64,000 nt of DNA from Williamsia deligens (GTDB lineage Bacteria; Actinomycetota; Actinomycetes; Mycobacteriales; Mycobacteriaceae): the NCBI RefSeq assembly GCF_024171765.1, contig NZ_JAMTCI010000001.1, forward strand, positions 2,466,796-2,530,795, written 5' to 3'. Shown piece by piece: positions 33,574 to 41,742 of this stretch. The notes beneath the pieces are model-generated. The model did no database searches. It was given only the letters and a program-made list of their open reading frames with translations, and had not been told where the DNA came from. Each line of letters opens with the position of its first letter. Position 1 is the stretch's first letter. The translations under genes were made by a program, and so were the position numbers.

Positions 33574-35310
33574 CTAACCGCGCCCCGCACCGGCCGGACG
33601 GACGTCGTCTTCCCGGAACTCCGCGACGTCGCCGGACACCTCGGCGGCCCGCAGCTCGACCCGGCGGATCTTGCCGCTGATGGTCTTGGGCAGCTCACCG
33701 AAGCTGATGCGCCGCACCCGCTTGTAGCCGGCGAGGTGGTCGCGGCTGTGCGCGAAGATCGCGGCGGCGGTGTCGGCGTCCGGCGACCACCCGGCCGCCA
33801 GGACGATGTACGCCTTCGGCACCGACAGGCGCACCTCGTCCGGGGCGGGGACCACCGCGGCCTCGGCCACGGCATCGTGTTCGAGCAGAACGGATTCGAG
33901 CTCGAACGGGCTGATCCGGTAGTCGCTGGACTTGAACACGTCGTCGGTCCGACCGACGTAGGTGATGTAGCCGTCGGCGTCACGGCTGCCGACGTCGCCG
34001 GTGTGGTACCAGCCGCCGGCCATCGCGATGGCGGTGCGGTCGGGGTCGCCGTGGTAGCCCACCATCAGCCCGAGTGGACGCCGATCGAGGCTCACGCAGA
34101 TCTCGCCCTCGTCGACGCCGGACTCACCGGTGGCCGGATCCACCAGCCCGATCGTGTACCCCGGGCACGGCCGGCCCATCGACCCGTCCTTGATCGCCTG
34201 GCCCGGGGTGTTCGCGATCTGCACCGTGGTCTCGGTCTGCCCGAACCCGTCGCGGATGGTGACACCCCACGCGTCGCGCACGCGATCGATCACCTCGGGG
34301 TTGAGCGGTTCACCCGCACCGACGGCCAGTCGCGGCGGTGTGGTGAGTCGGCTGAGGTCGCTCTGGATGAGCATGCGCCACACCGTCGGTGGCGCGCAGA
34401 AGGTGGTGACACCGCACCGCTGCATCTGGGCCATCAGGGCCGCGGCGTCGAAGCGGGTGTAGTTGAACAGGAACACACACGCCCCGGCGTTCCACGGCGC
34501 GAAGACGTTCGACCACGCATGTTTCGCCCATCCCGGCGACGACACGTTGAGGTGCACGTCGCCCGGCTGCAGGCCGATCCAGTACATCGTCGACAGGTGC
34601 CCGACGGGATACGACGCGTGCGTGTGTTCCACCAGCTTCGGGCGCGACGTGGTGCCGGAGGTGAAGTAGAGCAACAAGGTGTCGTCGGCGTGGGTGTCGT
34701 GCTCGACGAACCCCGTCGGGTTGGCGAGCGCGCCCGCGTCGGGGTAGGGGGTCCACTCCGGATCGGTCGTCGCGCCGACGGCGATGCGCGTGGGGGACCG
34801 GCCGTCGTCCAGGGAGGCGACGGCGTCGTCGATGGTGGCGGTCAGCTCGCCGCGCACGATGATGTGGTCCACGCCGCCGCGGCCGATCCTGTCGGCGGCG
34901 TCGGCCCGGGAGAGCTGGGTCGTCGCGGGGATGACGACGGCGCCGAGACGGATGGCGGCGAGCATGACCTCCCACAGCTCGACCTGGTTGGCGAGCATCA
35001 GCAGGATCCGCTCACCGGGCCCGACGCCCTGCTCGGCGAGCCACGCCGCGATGCGTACCGACCGGTCGCGCATCTGCGGGAAGGACCACCGGTCCTCGCT
35101 GCCGTCCTCCTCGACGAGCCACAGTGCCGGTCGATGGTCGTCGTCGCGCTCTCGCTCGGCGGCCAGAACGTCGAACCAGTCCCGCGCCCAGTTCCACCGG
35201 TCGAGCTGCGGCCAGGTGAACGCCGCGCGCGCCGCGTCGAGGTCGTCGGAGTTCTCGAGCAGGGCTGCGCGGGCCGCCCGGAACTGCTCGGTGGGATCGC
35301 TCGTGGGCAT
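33574..35310 (-). CDS. Acyl-CoA synthetase (AMP-binding, medium-chain type)
   Basis: A 578-residue adenylate-forming enzyme that activates a carboxylic acid to its CoA ester. The P-loop-like A3 motif is YFTSGTTSRPKLVEHTH; others are IRDGFGQTETT (A5), GWYHTGDVGSRDADGYITYVGRTDDVFKSSDYRIS (A7/A8, positions about 33900-34010) and the catalytic Lys in LPKTISGKIRRVELR near the C-terminus. The WARDWFDVLA opening resembles the ACSM/medium-chain or branched acyl group. The second ATG (35310) was preferred because GGCGGAG sits 6 bases before it; an ATG at 35316 adds two residues. It is divergent from mmsA across a palindromic operator and cotranscribed with the GlcD-type oxidase. Confidence 0.9.
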   Translation of the reverse strand: MPTSDPTEQFRAARAALLENSDDLDAARAAFTWPQLDRWNWARDWFDVLAAERERDDDHRPALWLVEEDGSEDRWSFPQMRDRSVRIAAWLAEQGVGPGERILLMLANQVELWEVMLAAIRLGAVVIPATTQLSRADAADRIGRGGVDHIIVRGELTATIDDAVASLDDGRSPTRIAVGATTDPEWTPYPDAGALANPTGFVEHDTHADDTLLLYFTSGTTSRPKLVEHTHASYPVGHLSTMYWIGLQPGDVHLNVSSPGWAKHAWSNVFAPWNAGACVFLFNYTRFDAAALMAQMQRCGVTTFCAPPTVWRMLIQSDLSRLTTPPRLAVGAGEPLNPEVIDRVRDAWGVTIRDGFGQTETTVQIANTPGQAIKDGSMGRPCPGYTIGLVDPATGESGVDEGEICVSLDRRPLGLMVGYHGDPDRTAIAMAGGWYHTGDVGSRDADGYITYVGRTDDVFKSSDYRISPFELESVLLEHDAVAEAAVVPAPDEVRLSVPKAYIVLAAGWSPDADTAAAIFAHSRDHLAGYKRVRRISFGELPKTISGKIRRVELRAAEVSGDVAEFREDDVRPAGAGRG

Positions 35311-35362
35311 CGACATCTCCGCCTCGTCTCGACGTGCACGTCGTCGGCATCCGCCGACATTT

Positions 35363-35378
35363 ACTAGGAGTTCCTAGT
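35363..35378. promoter_or_regulatory. Palindromic operator between acyl-CoA synthetase and mmsA
   Basis: ACTAGGAGTTCCTAGT is a perfect inverted repeat with 7-bp arms and a 2-base centre, in the 134-bp divergent promoter region (53 bp from one start, 67 bp from the other). -10-like hexamers overlap it on both strands (TAGTGT on plus, TAGTAA on minus). A dimeric repressor, probably TetR- or GntR-type, encoded elsewhere is the likely ligand (inference). Confidence 0.7.
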
Positions 35379-35444
35379 GTACGGTGAAGCGTGTCACTCC
35401 CGGAGCCGGTTCGCCGGTTCCCATCCTCGCGAGAAGGACCCTGT

Positions 35445-36965
35445 ATGACCGCCGAGATCCCCCACTTCGTCGATGGTGTCCGCAGGGCCGGGACCTCGGG
35501 TCGCAGCGCCGACGTGATGAACCCCAGCACCGGTCAGGTGCAGGCGACGGTGCCGCTCGCGTCGACGGCGGAGGTCGCCGACGTCGTGGCGTCCTCGGTT
35601 GCCGCACAGCGGGTGTGGGCAGCGTGGAACCCGCAGAAGCGGGCGCGGGTGATGATGCGTTTCGTCGATCTCGTCAACCAGAACGCCGACGAGCTGGCGG
35701 AGCTGCTCTCGATCGAGCACGGCAAGACCATCGCCGACGCCCACGGCGACATCCAGCGCGGTGTCGAGGTGATCGAGTTCGCGATCGGCATCCCGCATCT
35801 GCTCAAGGGCGAGTTCACCGAAGGCGCCGGCACCGGCATCGACGTCCACTCGGTGCGTCAGCCGCTCGGTGTGGTCGCGGGCATCACGCCCTTCAACTTC
35901 CCGGCGATGATCCCGCTCTGGAAGGCCGGGCCCGCGCTGGCGTGCGGCAACGCGTTCATCCTCAAGCCCAGCGAGCGGGATCCGTCGGTCCCGGTGCGTC
36001 TGGCCGAGTTGTTCCTCGAGGCGGGTCTCCCCGCGGGCGTGTTCCAGGTCGTCCACGGCGACAAGGAGGCCGTCGACGCGTTGCTGGAACACCCCGACGT
36101 GCAGGCGCTGGGGTTCGTCGGGTCCTCCGACATCGCGCAGTACATCTACTCCACCGCCGCGGCGCACGGGAAACGGTCGCAGTGCTTCGGCGGCGCGAAG
36201 AACCACATGATCATCCTCCCCGACGCCGACCTCGATCAGGCCGTCGACGCGTTGATCGGCGCCGGCTACGGCAGCGCCGGTGAGCGGTGCATGGCGATCA
36301 GCGTCGCGGTCCCCGTCGGCGAGGAGACCGCGAACCGTCTGCGGGACAGGCTCGTCGAGCGTGTGACGGCGTTGCGGGTCGGGCACAGCCACGACCCCAA
36401 GGCCGACTACGGCCCCCTGGTGAGTGCCGCTGCGCTCGAGCGGGTGCGCGACTACATCGGCCAGGGTGTCGACGCCGGGGCGGAACTCGTCGTCGACGGT
36501 CGCGATCGCGCCGCCGACGACCTCACCTTCGGTGACGCGGCACTCGAGGCCGGGTATTTCATCGGCCCCACCCTGTTCGACCACGTGTCGAAGGACATGA
36601 GCATCTACACCGACGAGATCTTCGGTCCGGTCCTGTGCATCGTGCGCGCCGGCGACTACGAGGAGGCGCTGGCGCTCGCCTCGGACCACCAGTACGGCAA
36701 CGGTGTCGCGATCTTCACCCAGGACGGCGACGCCGCCCGCGACTTCTGCGCGCGGGTCCAGGTCGGCATGGTCGGCGTGAACGTCCCGATCCCGGTGCCG
36801 GTCGCGTACCACACCTTCGGCGGCTGGAAGCGGTCCGGCTTCGGCGATCTCAACCAGCACGGGCCCGCGGCGATCCAGTTCTACACCAAGGTCAAGACGA
36901 TCACGACGCGCTGGCCGTCGGGCATCAAGGACGGCGCCGAGTTCGTCATCCCCACGATGCAATGA
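35445..36965 (+). CDS. mmsA: Methylmalonate-semialdehyde dehydrogenase (CoA-acylating)
   Basis: A 506-residue aldehyde dehydrogenase that converts methylmalonate semialdehyde to propionyl-CoA at the end of valine degradation. Family landmarks are GVVAGITPFNFPAMIPLW, the NAD-binding LGFVGSSDIAQYIYS, the catalytic Cys in GSAGERCMAISVAVPVGE, and the C-terminal PIPVPVAYHTFGGWKRSGFGD typical of MmsA rather than general aldehyde dehydrogenases. GAGAAGGA lies 6 bases before the ATG. It overlaps the next gene by four bases (ATGA). The gene order mmsA, acyl-CoA dehydrogenase, mmsB matches the mycobacterial valine operon. Confidence 0.95.
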   Translation: MTAEIPHFVDGVRRAGTSGRSADVMNPSTGQVQATVPLASTAEVADVVASSVAAQRVWAAWNPQKRARVMMRFVDLVNQNADELAELLSIEHGKTIADAHGDIQRGVEVIEFAIGIPHLLKGEFTEGAGTGIDVHSVRQPLGVVAGITPFNFPAMIPLWKAGPALACGNAFILKPSERDPSVPVRLAELFLEAGLPAGVFQVVHGDKEAVDALLEHPDVQALGFVGSSDIAQYIYSTAAAHGKRSQCFGGAKNHMIILPDADLDQAVDALIGAGYGSAGERCMAISVAVPVGEETANRLRDRLVERVTALRVGHSHDPKADYGPLVSAAALERVRDYIGQGVDAGAELVVDGRDRAADDLTFGDAALEAGYFIGPTLFDHVSKDMSIYTDEIFGPVLCIVRAGDYEEALALASDHQYGNGVAIFTQDGDAARDFCARVQVGMVGVNVPIPVPVAYHTFGGWKRSGFGDLNQHGPAAIQFYTKVKTITTRWPSGIKDGAEFVIPTMQ

Positions 36966-38140
36966 CCGCCGTCGCCGACGCTCTGAGCAGCTCCGAACGC
37001 GTCATCGTCGACACCGCGGCGGCGTTCGCGGCGAAGCGGATCGCGCCGAATGCGCTGGCGTGGGACGAGGACAAGCACTTCCCTGTCGACGAGCTGCGTG
37101 CAGCCGCCGAACTGGGCATGGCGGCGATCTACTGCCGCGAGGAGTTCGGCGGCAGCGGCCTGACCCGGCTCGACGGTGTCCGCATCTTCACCGAGCTCGC
37201 CGCCGCCGACCCCACCACGGCGGCATTCCTCTCCATCCACAACATGGCCACCTGGATGGTCGACGCCTACGGCACCGACGAGCAACGGGCCCAGTGGGTT
37301 CCGCGGATGGCGACCATGGAACTCGTCGCGAGCTACTGCCTGACCGAGCCTGCGGCCGGGTCGGACGCAGCGGCGTTGCGGACCCGCGCGGTCCGCGACG
37401 GCGACGAGTTCGTCCTGAACGGCGTGAAGCAGTTCATCTCCGGCGGCGGCGTCTCCGACGTGTACGTCGTCATGGCGCGCACCGGCGGCGACGGACCGGG
37501 AGGGATCTCGACCTTCGTCGTCGAGAACGGGACGCCCGGACTGTCGTTCGGCGCGCAGGAGAAGAAGATGGGCTGGCACGCCCAGCCCACGGCGGCCGTG
37601 ATCTTCGACGACGTCCGGGTCCCCGCGGCGAACATGCTCGGTGGCGATGCCGGGGAGGGCACCGGTTTCCGGATCGCGATGAACGGTCTCAACGGCGGCC
37701 GGATCAACATCGCGGCGTGCTCCCTCGGTGGGGCGCGCGCGGCGCTGGAGCGTTCTCGCGCCTACCTCCACGAGAGGGAGGCGTTCGGCGGCAAGCTCAT
37801 CGACGAGCCGACCATCCGCTTCACGCTCGCGGACATGGCGACCGACGTCGAGGCCTCACGCCTGATGCTCGCCCGCGCCGCGGCCGCTCTCGACGCCGAC
37901 GATCCCGACAAGGTCACCGCCTGCGCGATGGCCAAGCGGTTCGTCACCGACCACTGCTTCGCTGTCGCCGACCAGGCGTTGCAACTGCACGGCGGCTACG
38001 GCTACCTGCACGACTACGGCCTCGAGAAGATCGTCCGCGACCTGCGGGTCAACCGGATCCTCGAGGGCACCAACGAGATCATGCGCATGGTCATCGGACG
38101 GGCCGTCGCGAAGGACGCAGCAACCGGAGGTGCACGATGA
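36962..38140 (+). CDS. Isobutyryl-CoA dehydrogenase (FadE9-like acyl-CoA dehydrogenase)
   Basis: A 392-residue acyl-CoA dehydrogenase. Landmarks are YCLTEPAAGSDAAALRTRAV (FAD and substrate), GVKQFISGGGVSDVYVVMARTG, KKMGWHAQPTAAVIFDDV, and the C-terminal QLHGGYGYLHDYGLEKIVRDLR then ILEGTNEIMRMVIGR. The last segment resembles short/branched-chain enzymes, whose catalytic Glu lies in the EGTNEI region. By position between mmsA and mmsB it should oxidise isobutyryl-CoA to methacrylyl-CoA in valine catabolism. Four-base overlaps on both sides show translational coupling. Confidence 0.9.
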   Translation: MTAVADALSSSERVIVDTAAAFAAKRIAPNALAWDEDKHFPVDELRAAAELGMAAIYCREEFGGSGLTRLDGVRIFTELAAADPTTAAFLSIHNMATWMVDAYGTDEQRAQWVPRMATMELVASYCLTEPAAGSDAAALRTRAVRDGDEFVLNGVKQFISGGGVSDVYVVMARTGGDGPGGISTFVVENGTPGLSFGAQEKKMGWHAQPTAAVIFDDVRVPAANMLGGDAGEGTGFRIAMNGLNGGRINIAACSLGGARAALERSRAYLHEREAFGGKLIDEPTIRFTLADMATDVEASRLMLARAAAALDADDPDKVTACAMAKRFVTDHCFAVADQALQLHGGYGYLHDYGLEKIVRDLRVNRILEGTNEIMRMVIGRAVAKDAATGGAR

Positions 38141-39006
38141 CCACCATCGCCTTTCTCGGACTCGGCAACATGGGTGGCCCGATGGCGGCGAACCTCGTCG
38201 CGGCCGGCCACACGGTCCACGGCTACGACCCGGTGCCCGAGGCGGTCGCCCGCGCGCGGGAGGCCGGTGTCACCGTCGAGTCGTCGGTCGCCGACGCTGC
38301 GCGGGGCGCGGATGTCGTCGTGACCATGCTGCCCAACGGTGCACTGGTGTCGTCGTGTTACGACGAGATCCTCGGTGTCGTGGGACCCGGCACTCTGCTG
38401 ATCGACAGCTCCACCATCTCCGTCGACGACGCCCGTGCGGTCAACGCCCGCGCCGCCGATGCCGGTCTCCTGCAGGTCGACGCGCCGGTGTCCGGCGGGG
38501 TGAAAGGTGCGACCGCGGGGACGCTCGCCTTCATGGTCGGCGGCACCGCGGAGGCGTTCGCGGCGGCACAGCCCGTCCTGGAACCGATGGCCGGCAAGGT
38601 GATCCACTGCGGCGACACCGGCAGCGGACAGGCCGCCAAGGTCTGCAACAACATGATCCTGGCCGCGCAGCAGATCGTCGTCGGCGAGGCGTTCGTCCTC
38701 GCCGAGAAACTGGGTCTGTCGGCGCAGTCGTTGTTCGACGTGGTCACCGGGGCCACCGGCAACTGTTGGGCGGTGCACACGAACTGCCCTGTCCCCGGGC
38801 CGGTCCCGGGGTCACCGTCGTCGAACGACTTCCGTCCCGGCTTCGCGGCGGCACTCATGGACAAGGATCTCGGTCTCGCGATGGCCGCGGTCGAGTCCAC
38901 CGGGGCGCGGGCGCCCATCGGTGCGCATGCGGCCGAGATCTACGCGGAGTTCGCCCGCGACAACGGACAGCGCGACTTCAGCGCGATCATCGAGACCCTG
39001 CGCTGA
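38137..39006 (+). CDS. mmsB: 3-hydroxyisobutyrate dehydrogenase
   Basis: A 289-residue beta-hydroxyacid dehydrogenase that oxidises 3-hydroxyisobutyrate to methylmalonate semialdehyde, the substrate of MmsA. It has the NAD motif FLGLGNMGGPMAANLVAAGH, the substrate-binding DAPVSGGVKGATAGTLAFMVGG, the catalytic Lys in GSGQAAKVCNNMIL, and the C-terminal FRPGFAAALMDKDLGLAM. GGAGG lies 8 bases upstream of the ATG, which overlaps the previous stop. The 3' end overlaps the convergent Ni/Co transporter gene by 20 bases. Confidence 0.95.
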   Translation: MTTIAFLGLGNMGGPMAANLVAAGHTVHGYDPVPEAVARAREAGVTVESSVADAARGADVVVTMLPNGALVSSCYDEILGVVGPGTLLIDSSTISVDDARAVNARAADAGLLQVDAPVSGGVKGATAGTLAFMVGGTAEAFAAAQPVLEPMAGKVIHCGDTGSGQAAKVCNNMILAAQQIVVGEAFVLAEKLGLSAQSLFDVVTGATGNCWAVHTNCPVPGPVPGSPSSNDFRPGFAAALMDKDLGLAMAAVESTGARAPIGAHAAEIYAEFARDNGQRDFSAIIETLR

Positions 39007-40123
39007 CCGGGATGTCGGCGTAGCGCTGCTCGACCCGGGCGATCTTCCAGTAGGCCACCGCCGAGGCCCAGGCCACCGCGAACATGACGACTACACCGAT
39101 GCCGACGGTGTTCAGGTCGATCCCGCTGATCCAGTCGGTCAGTGGATCGACCATGCCGAGGTCGTCGTGCAGCACCGAGATCAGCTCGATCGACCCGATG
39201 ATCACGGCGACGGCGATCGACAACACGGTGATGGTCAGGTTGTAGTAGATCTTGCGGATCGGGTGGGCGAACGCCCAGTCGTAGGCGACGTTCATGAACA
39301 GCCCGTCGAGCGTGTCCATCAGGCTCATCCCGGCCGCGAACAGCAACGGCAGCACCAGGACCGCGTACCAGGGGAGTCCGGCGGCGGCGCCGGTCCCGGC
39401 GAGGGCGAGCAGTGCCACCTCGGTCGCGGTGTCGAAGCCGAGGCCGAACAGGATGCCGACCGGGTACATCTGCGCGGCGTGGGTGATGCGCCGCATGACC
39501 GGCCGCAGGATCCGCGCGAGGAACCCGCGCCCGTCGAGGGCGGCGTCGAGCTCGTCGGCCGAGAACGTGCCGTCGCGCAGGCGCCGGAACACGTGCCAGA
39601 TGCCGATCAGGGCGACGATGTTGATCGCGCCGATCACGTAGAGGAAGCCGCCGGAGGCGAGTGTGCCCGCGACGCCGAGCCCGTGGCGGACCGACGAGCC
39701 CTCGTCGAGGAGTGCGTTGGCGGCGTGGGCTCCGGCGACGACGAGCGCGGCGAGGACGAACACGATGGTGGAGTGCCCCATCGCGAACCAGAAGCCCACC
39801 GACTTCGGCTTCTTCCCGTCCGCCATGAGCTTGCGGGTGGTGTTGTCGATCGCCGCGATGTGATCGGCGTCGAAGGCATGTCGCATGCCGAACACGTAGG
39901 CGGTCAGCCCCAGGCCGACACCGAACACCGCCGTCCCCGCCATGTAGTGGTGGGGTGCGATGGCGAAGATCAGCACACCGAACCCGACGAGGTGCATGAC
40001 GGCGACGACACCGAGAAGGCCGGACGCCTGCCACCAGTCGCGGCGGGTCCAGGAGGCGAGGATCGAGGTCATGGAGGGGGGTGCGGTGGTCACCGGCACG
40101 AGCGTCTCGCTTCTGGGGAGCAT
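38987..40123 (-). CDS. Nickel/cobalt transporter, NiCoT/HoxN family
   Basis: A 378-residue high-affinity nickel/cobalt permease with about eight membrane segments. The signature HxxxxDH is RHAFDADHIAAIDN, and the second conserved region is GILFGLGFDTATEVALLAL; MSLMDTLDGLFMNVAYDWAF is also typical. The cobalamin riboswitch just upstream implies that cobalt uptake for B12 synthesis is the physiological role. The ATG at 40123 was chosen because GGGGA lies 4 bases before it, in the position expected for riboswitch control; a later ATG (40072) has no ribosome site. It is convergent with mmsB and overlaps it by 20 bases. Confidence 0.9.
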   Translation of the reverse strand: MLPRSETLVPVTTAPPSMTSILASWTRRDWWQASGLLGVVAVMHLVGFGVLIFAIAPHHYMAGTAVFGVGLGLTAYVFGMRHAFDADHIAAIDNTTRKLMADGKKPKSVGFWFAMGHSTIVFVLAALVVAGAHAANALLDEGSSVRHGLGVAGTLASGGFLYVIGAINIVALIGIWHVFRRLRDGTFSADELDAALDGRGFLARILRPVMRRITHAAQMYPVGILFGLGFDTATEVALLALAGTGAAAGLPWYAVLVLPLLFAAGMSLMDTLDGLFMNVAYDWAFAHPIRKIYYNLTITVLSIAVAVIIGSIELISVLHDDLGMVDPLTDWISGIDLNTVGIGVVVMFAVAWASAVAYWKIARVEQRYADIPVSAGSR

Positions 40124-40127
40124 CGCG

Positions 40128-40253
40128 TCCCCGTGGAGCTGATGACGACGTCGCAGGTCTGACTCCCGGCGCCGCAGACGGCACCGGACACAGTGGCGCG
40201 ACCGCGCCGGATTCCCACCGGCTTCCACGACTGACGTCCGAACTCTCGGACAG
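40128..40253 (-). ncRNA. Cobalamin riboswitch
   Basis: Read on the minus strand, the leader contains the conserved cobalamin-aptamer elements in order: GGAAGCCGGTGGGAATCCGG, then GCGGTCGCGCCACTGTG, a peripheral GC-rich stem, and the B12-box-like GGGAGTCAGACCTGCGACG. Matching GACGTC elements at 40234-40239 and 40148-40153 can close the aptamer. It ends a few bases before the ribosome site GGGGA of the Ni/Co transporter, which fits control of translation start by B12. A 6-bp hairpin GTCCGA-gagt-TCGGAC precedes it and may end the upstream MarR transcript. Confidence 0.85.
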
Positions 40254-40260
40254 TAGCCCC

Positions 40261-40743
40261 TCAGCCGGCCGGTGGTGCCGCGTCGCCTCCGGTTGTCCGA
40301 TCCGCGGTGAGCGACCGCACCATGGTCCGCAGGATGCGCTCGGCCTGAGTGCGGTCCTCCGCGCCGAGGTCGGCCAGCATTCGCAGTTCCACCGATCGGA
40401 CCGCCGCGCTGGCCTTGTCGAGCAGGCGACGGCCGCCGGGGGTGAGGCGGGTGGGCAGGGCCCGGCCGGCAGTGGGGTGGTCGGCGCGGGTGACGACGCC
40501 GTCGCGCTCGAGTGCCTGGAGCAGCACGTTCATGGACTGTCGGGTGACGAACGCCCCACGTGCGAGATCGGAGTTGGACAGGCCCGGGCGCTGGGCGAGC
40601 AGCTCCATGCAGGAGTACTGCGTGATCGTCATCCCCAGCGGACGCAGCACGTCCTCCATCGCGGTGCGCAGCGCCGCCGAGGCCTGCTTGAGCAGGTAGC
40701 CCACCGACACCGACAGGTCGATCCGGTCCGCCTCTTGACTCAT
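40261..40743 (-). CDS. MarR-family transcriptional regulator
   Basis: A 160-residue winged-helix regulator of the MarR family. The recognition region is SNSDLARGAFVTRQSMNVLLQALERDGVV and the wing TRADHPTAGRALPTRLTPGGRRLL. Its start codon overlaps one of two identical palindromes in the divergent intergenic region, a strong sign that it represses itself and the VOC gene transcribed the other way. The ligand is unknown, and MarR proteins often respond to phenolic or oxidising compounds. Confidence 0.9.
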   Translation of the reverse strand: MSQEADRIDLSVSVGYLLKQASAALRTAMEDVLRPLGMTITQYSCMELLAQRPGLSNSDLARGAFVTRQSMNVLLQALERDGVVTRADHPTAGRALPTRLTPGGRRLLDKASAAVRSVELRMLADLGAEDRTQAERILRTMVRSLTADRTTGGDAAPPAG

Positions 40744-40784
40744 GTCAGTATTCTGACATACTCGTTCATGTCAGATAACTGACA
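40742..40784. promoter_or_regulatory. Two identical palindromic MarR operators
   Basis: ATGTCAGTATTCTGACAT (40742-40759) and TGTCAGATAACTGACA (40769-40784) share the perfect arms TGTCAG and CTGACA with a 4-base AT centre. Their centres are 26 bp apart. The first covers the MarR start codon; the second lies 20 bp before the VOC gene start. Both are of the size and symmetry bound by MarR dimers. Confidence 0.85.
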
Positions 40785-40804
40785 CACAACAGAGGAGTCC
40801 AGCG

Positions 40805-41173
40805 ATGCCGGTCACCGGTCCCGATTTCATCTCCATCCAGGTGCGCGACCTCGATGCGTCCCAGGCCTTCTACGAACGTCACCTCGGTGTGGTCCGGTCC
40901 CCCGCGGGGCCGCCGCACGCGGTCGTGTTCGACACGAAGCCCATCGTCTTCGCCCTGCGGGACATCGCGCCGGGGACGGATCTCGACGCGGCGGCGCAGC
41001 CGGGTGTGGGATTGGCCCTGTGGCTGCACGCGACCGACGTGCAGGAGATCCACGATTCCCTGGCCGCCGACGGCGCGACGATCGTCGTCGACCCCTTCGA
41101 CGGACCGTTCGGACGGACGTTCACGTTCGCCGATCCGGACGGCTATCACGTGACGCTGCACGACCGCGCCTGA
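40805..41173 (+). CDS. VOC (glyoxalase fold) protein under MarR control
   Basis: A 122-residue vicinal-oxygen-chelate protein: DFISIQVRDLDASQAFYERHLG at the start, and TFTFADPDGYHVTLHDRA at the end. It has the compact, one-chain, two-module fold of glyoxalase/bleomycin-resistance proteins, which detoxify reactive or antibiotic molecules or bind them. AGAGGAG lies 10 bases before the ATG. It is divergent from a MarR regulator with paired operators between them, so it is probably induced by the compound it handles. Confidence 0.85.
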   Translation: MPVTGPDFISIQVRDLDASQAFYERHLGVVRSPAGPPHAVVFDTKPIVFALRDIAPGTDLDAAAQPGVGLALWLHATDVQEIHDSLAADGATIVVDPFDGPFGRTFTFADPDGYHVTLHDRA

Positions 41174-41185
41174 GGCGGACCGACG

Positions 41186-41689
41186 TCAGAAGTCCCCGGC
41201 GCTGCGACGCAGCGACTCGATGATCTCGGCGAGTGTGGCGGCGTCGGCGTCGGAGATGCCGATGTCGGCGAACACGTCCCGGTTGAGGACCGCGGTCGCC
41301 TCCTCCACGGTGGAGCGTCCGATGTCGGTGATCTCCACGAGGGTGGTGCGGCCGTCGGTGGGGTGGGGGACCCTGCGCACCAGGCCCGCCGACTCGAGGC
41401 GGCGGATCGCGTGGGTGACGCTGGTGACGTGGACCTGCAGTCGCACACTGGCTTTGGTGATCGGCAGCGAGCCGCGACGGCTGAACGCGAGCAGGCGCAG
41501 GAGTTCGAAGCGGGAGAAGCTCAGATCGAAGGGGCGCAGTGCCGACTCCACGCGGGCGAGCAGGATCTGGTGCGCACGCATGACGGACGTGACCGCGACC
41601 ATGCCGGACGTGACGTCACCCCAACCGGCGGCGTCCCAGTTGTCGCGCGCACGGGCGATCGGGTCGAACCCGGGTCCGTCAGCGACCAT
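41186..41689 (-). CDS. MarR-family transcriptional regulator, second
   Basis: A 167-residue MarR-type winged-helix protein with a longer N-terminus (DPIARARDNWDAAGWGDVTSGM) that resembles actinobacterial MarR proteins of multidrug or oxidative-stress control. The HTH is LPITKASVRLQVHVTSVTHAIRRLESAGLV, and the wing is RRVPHPTDGRTTLVEITDIGRS. The ATG at 41689 was chosen since an upstream GTG would add residues without similarity. It follows the uracil-DNA glycosylase gene by 53 bases on the same strand and may be the last gene of that operon. No palindrome of its own was obvious. Confidence 0.88.
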   Translation of the reverse strand: MVADGPGFDPIARARDNWDAAGWGDVTSGMVAVTSVMRAHQILLARVESALRPFDLSFSRFELLRLLAFSRRGSLPITKASVRLQVHVTSVTHAIRRLESAGLVRRVPHPTDGRTTLVEITDIGRSTVEEATAVLNRDVFADIGISDADAATLAEIIESLRRSAGDF

Positions 41690-41742
41690 CGACACATCCT
41701 GTGACCATCGTCCCATTCTGGCCGACACGGGACGGTGGCCCG

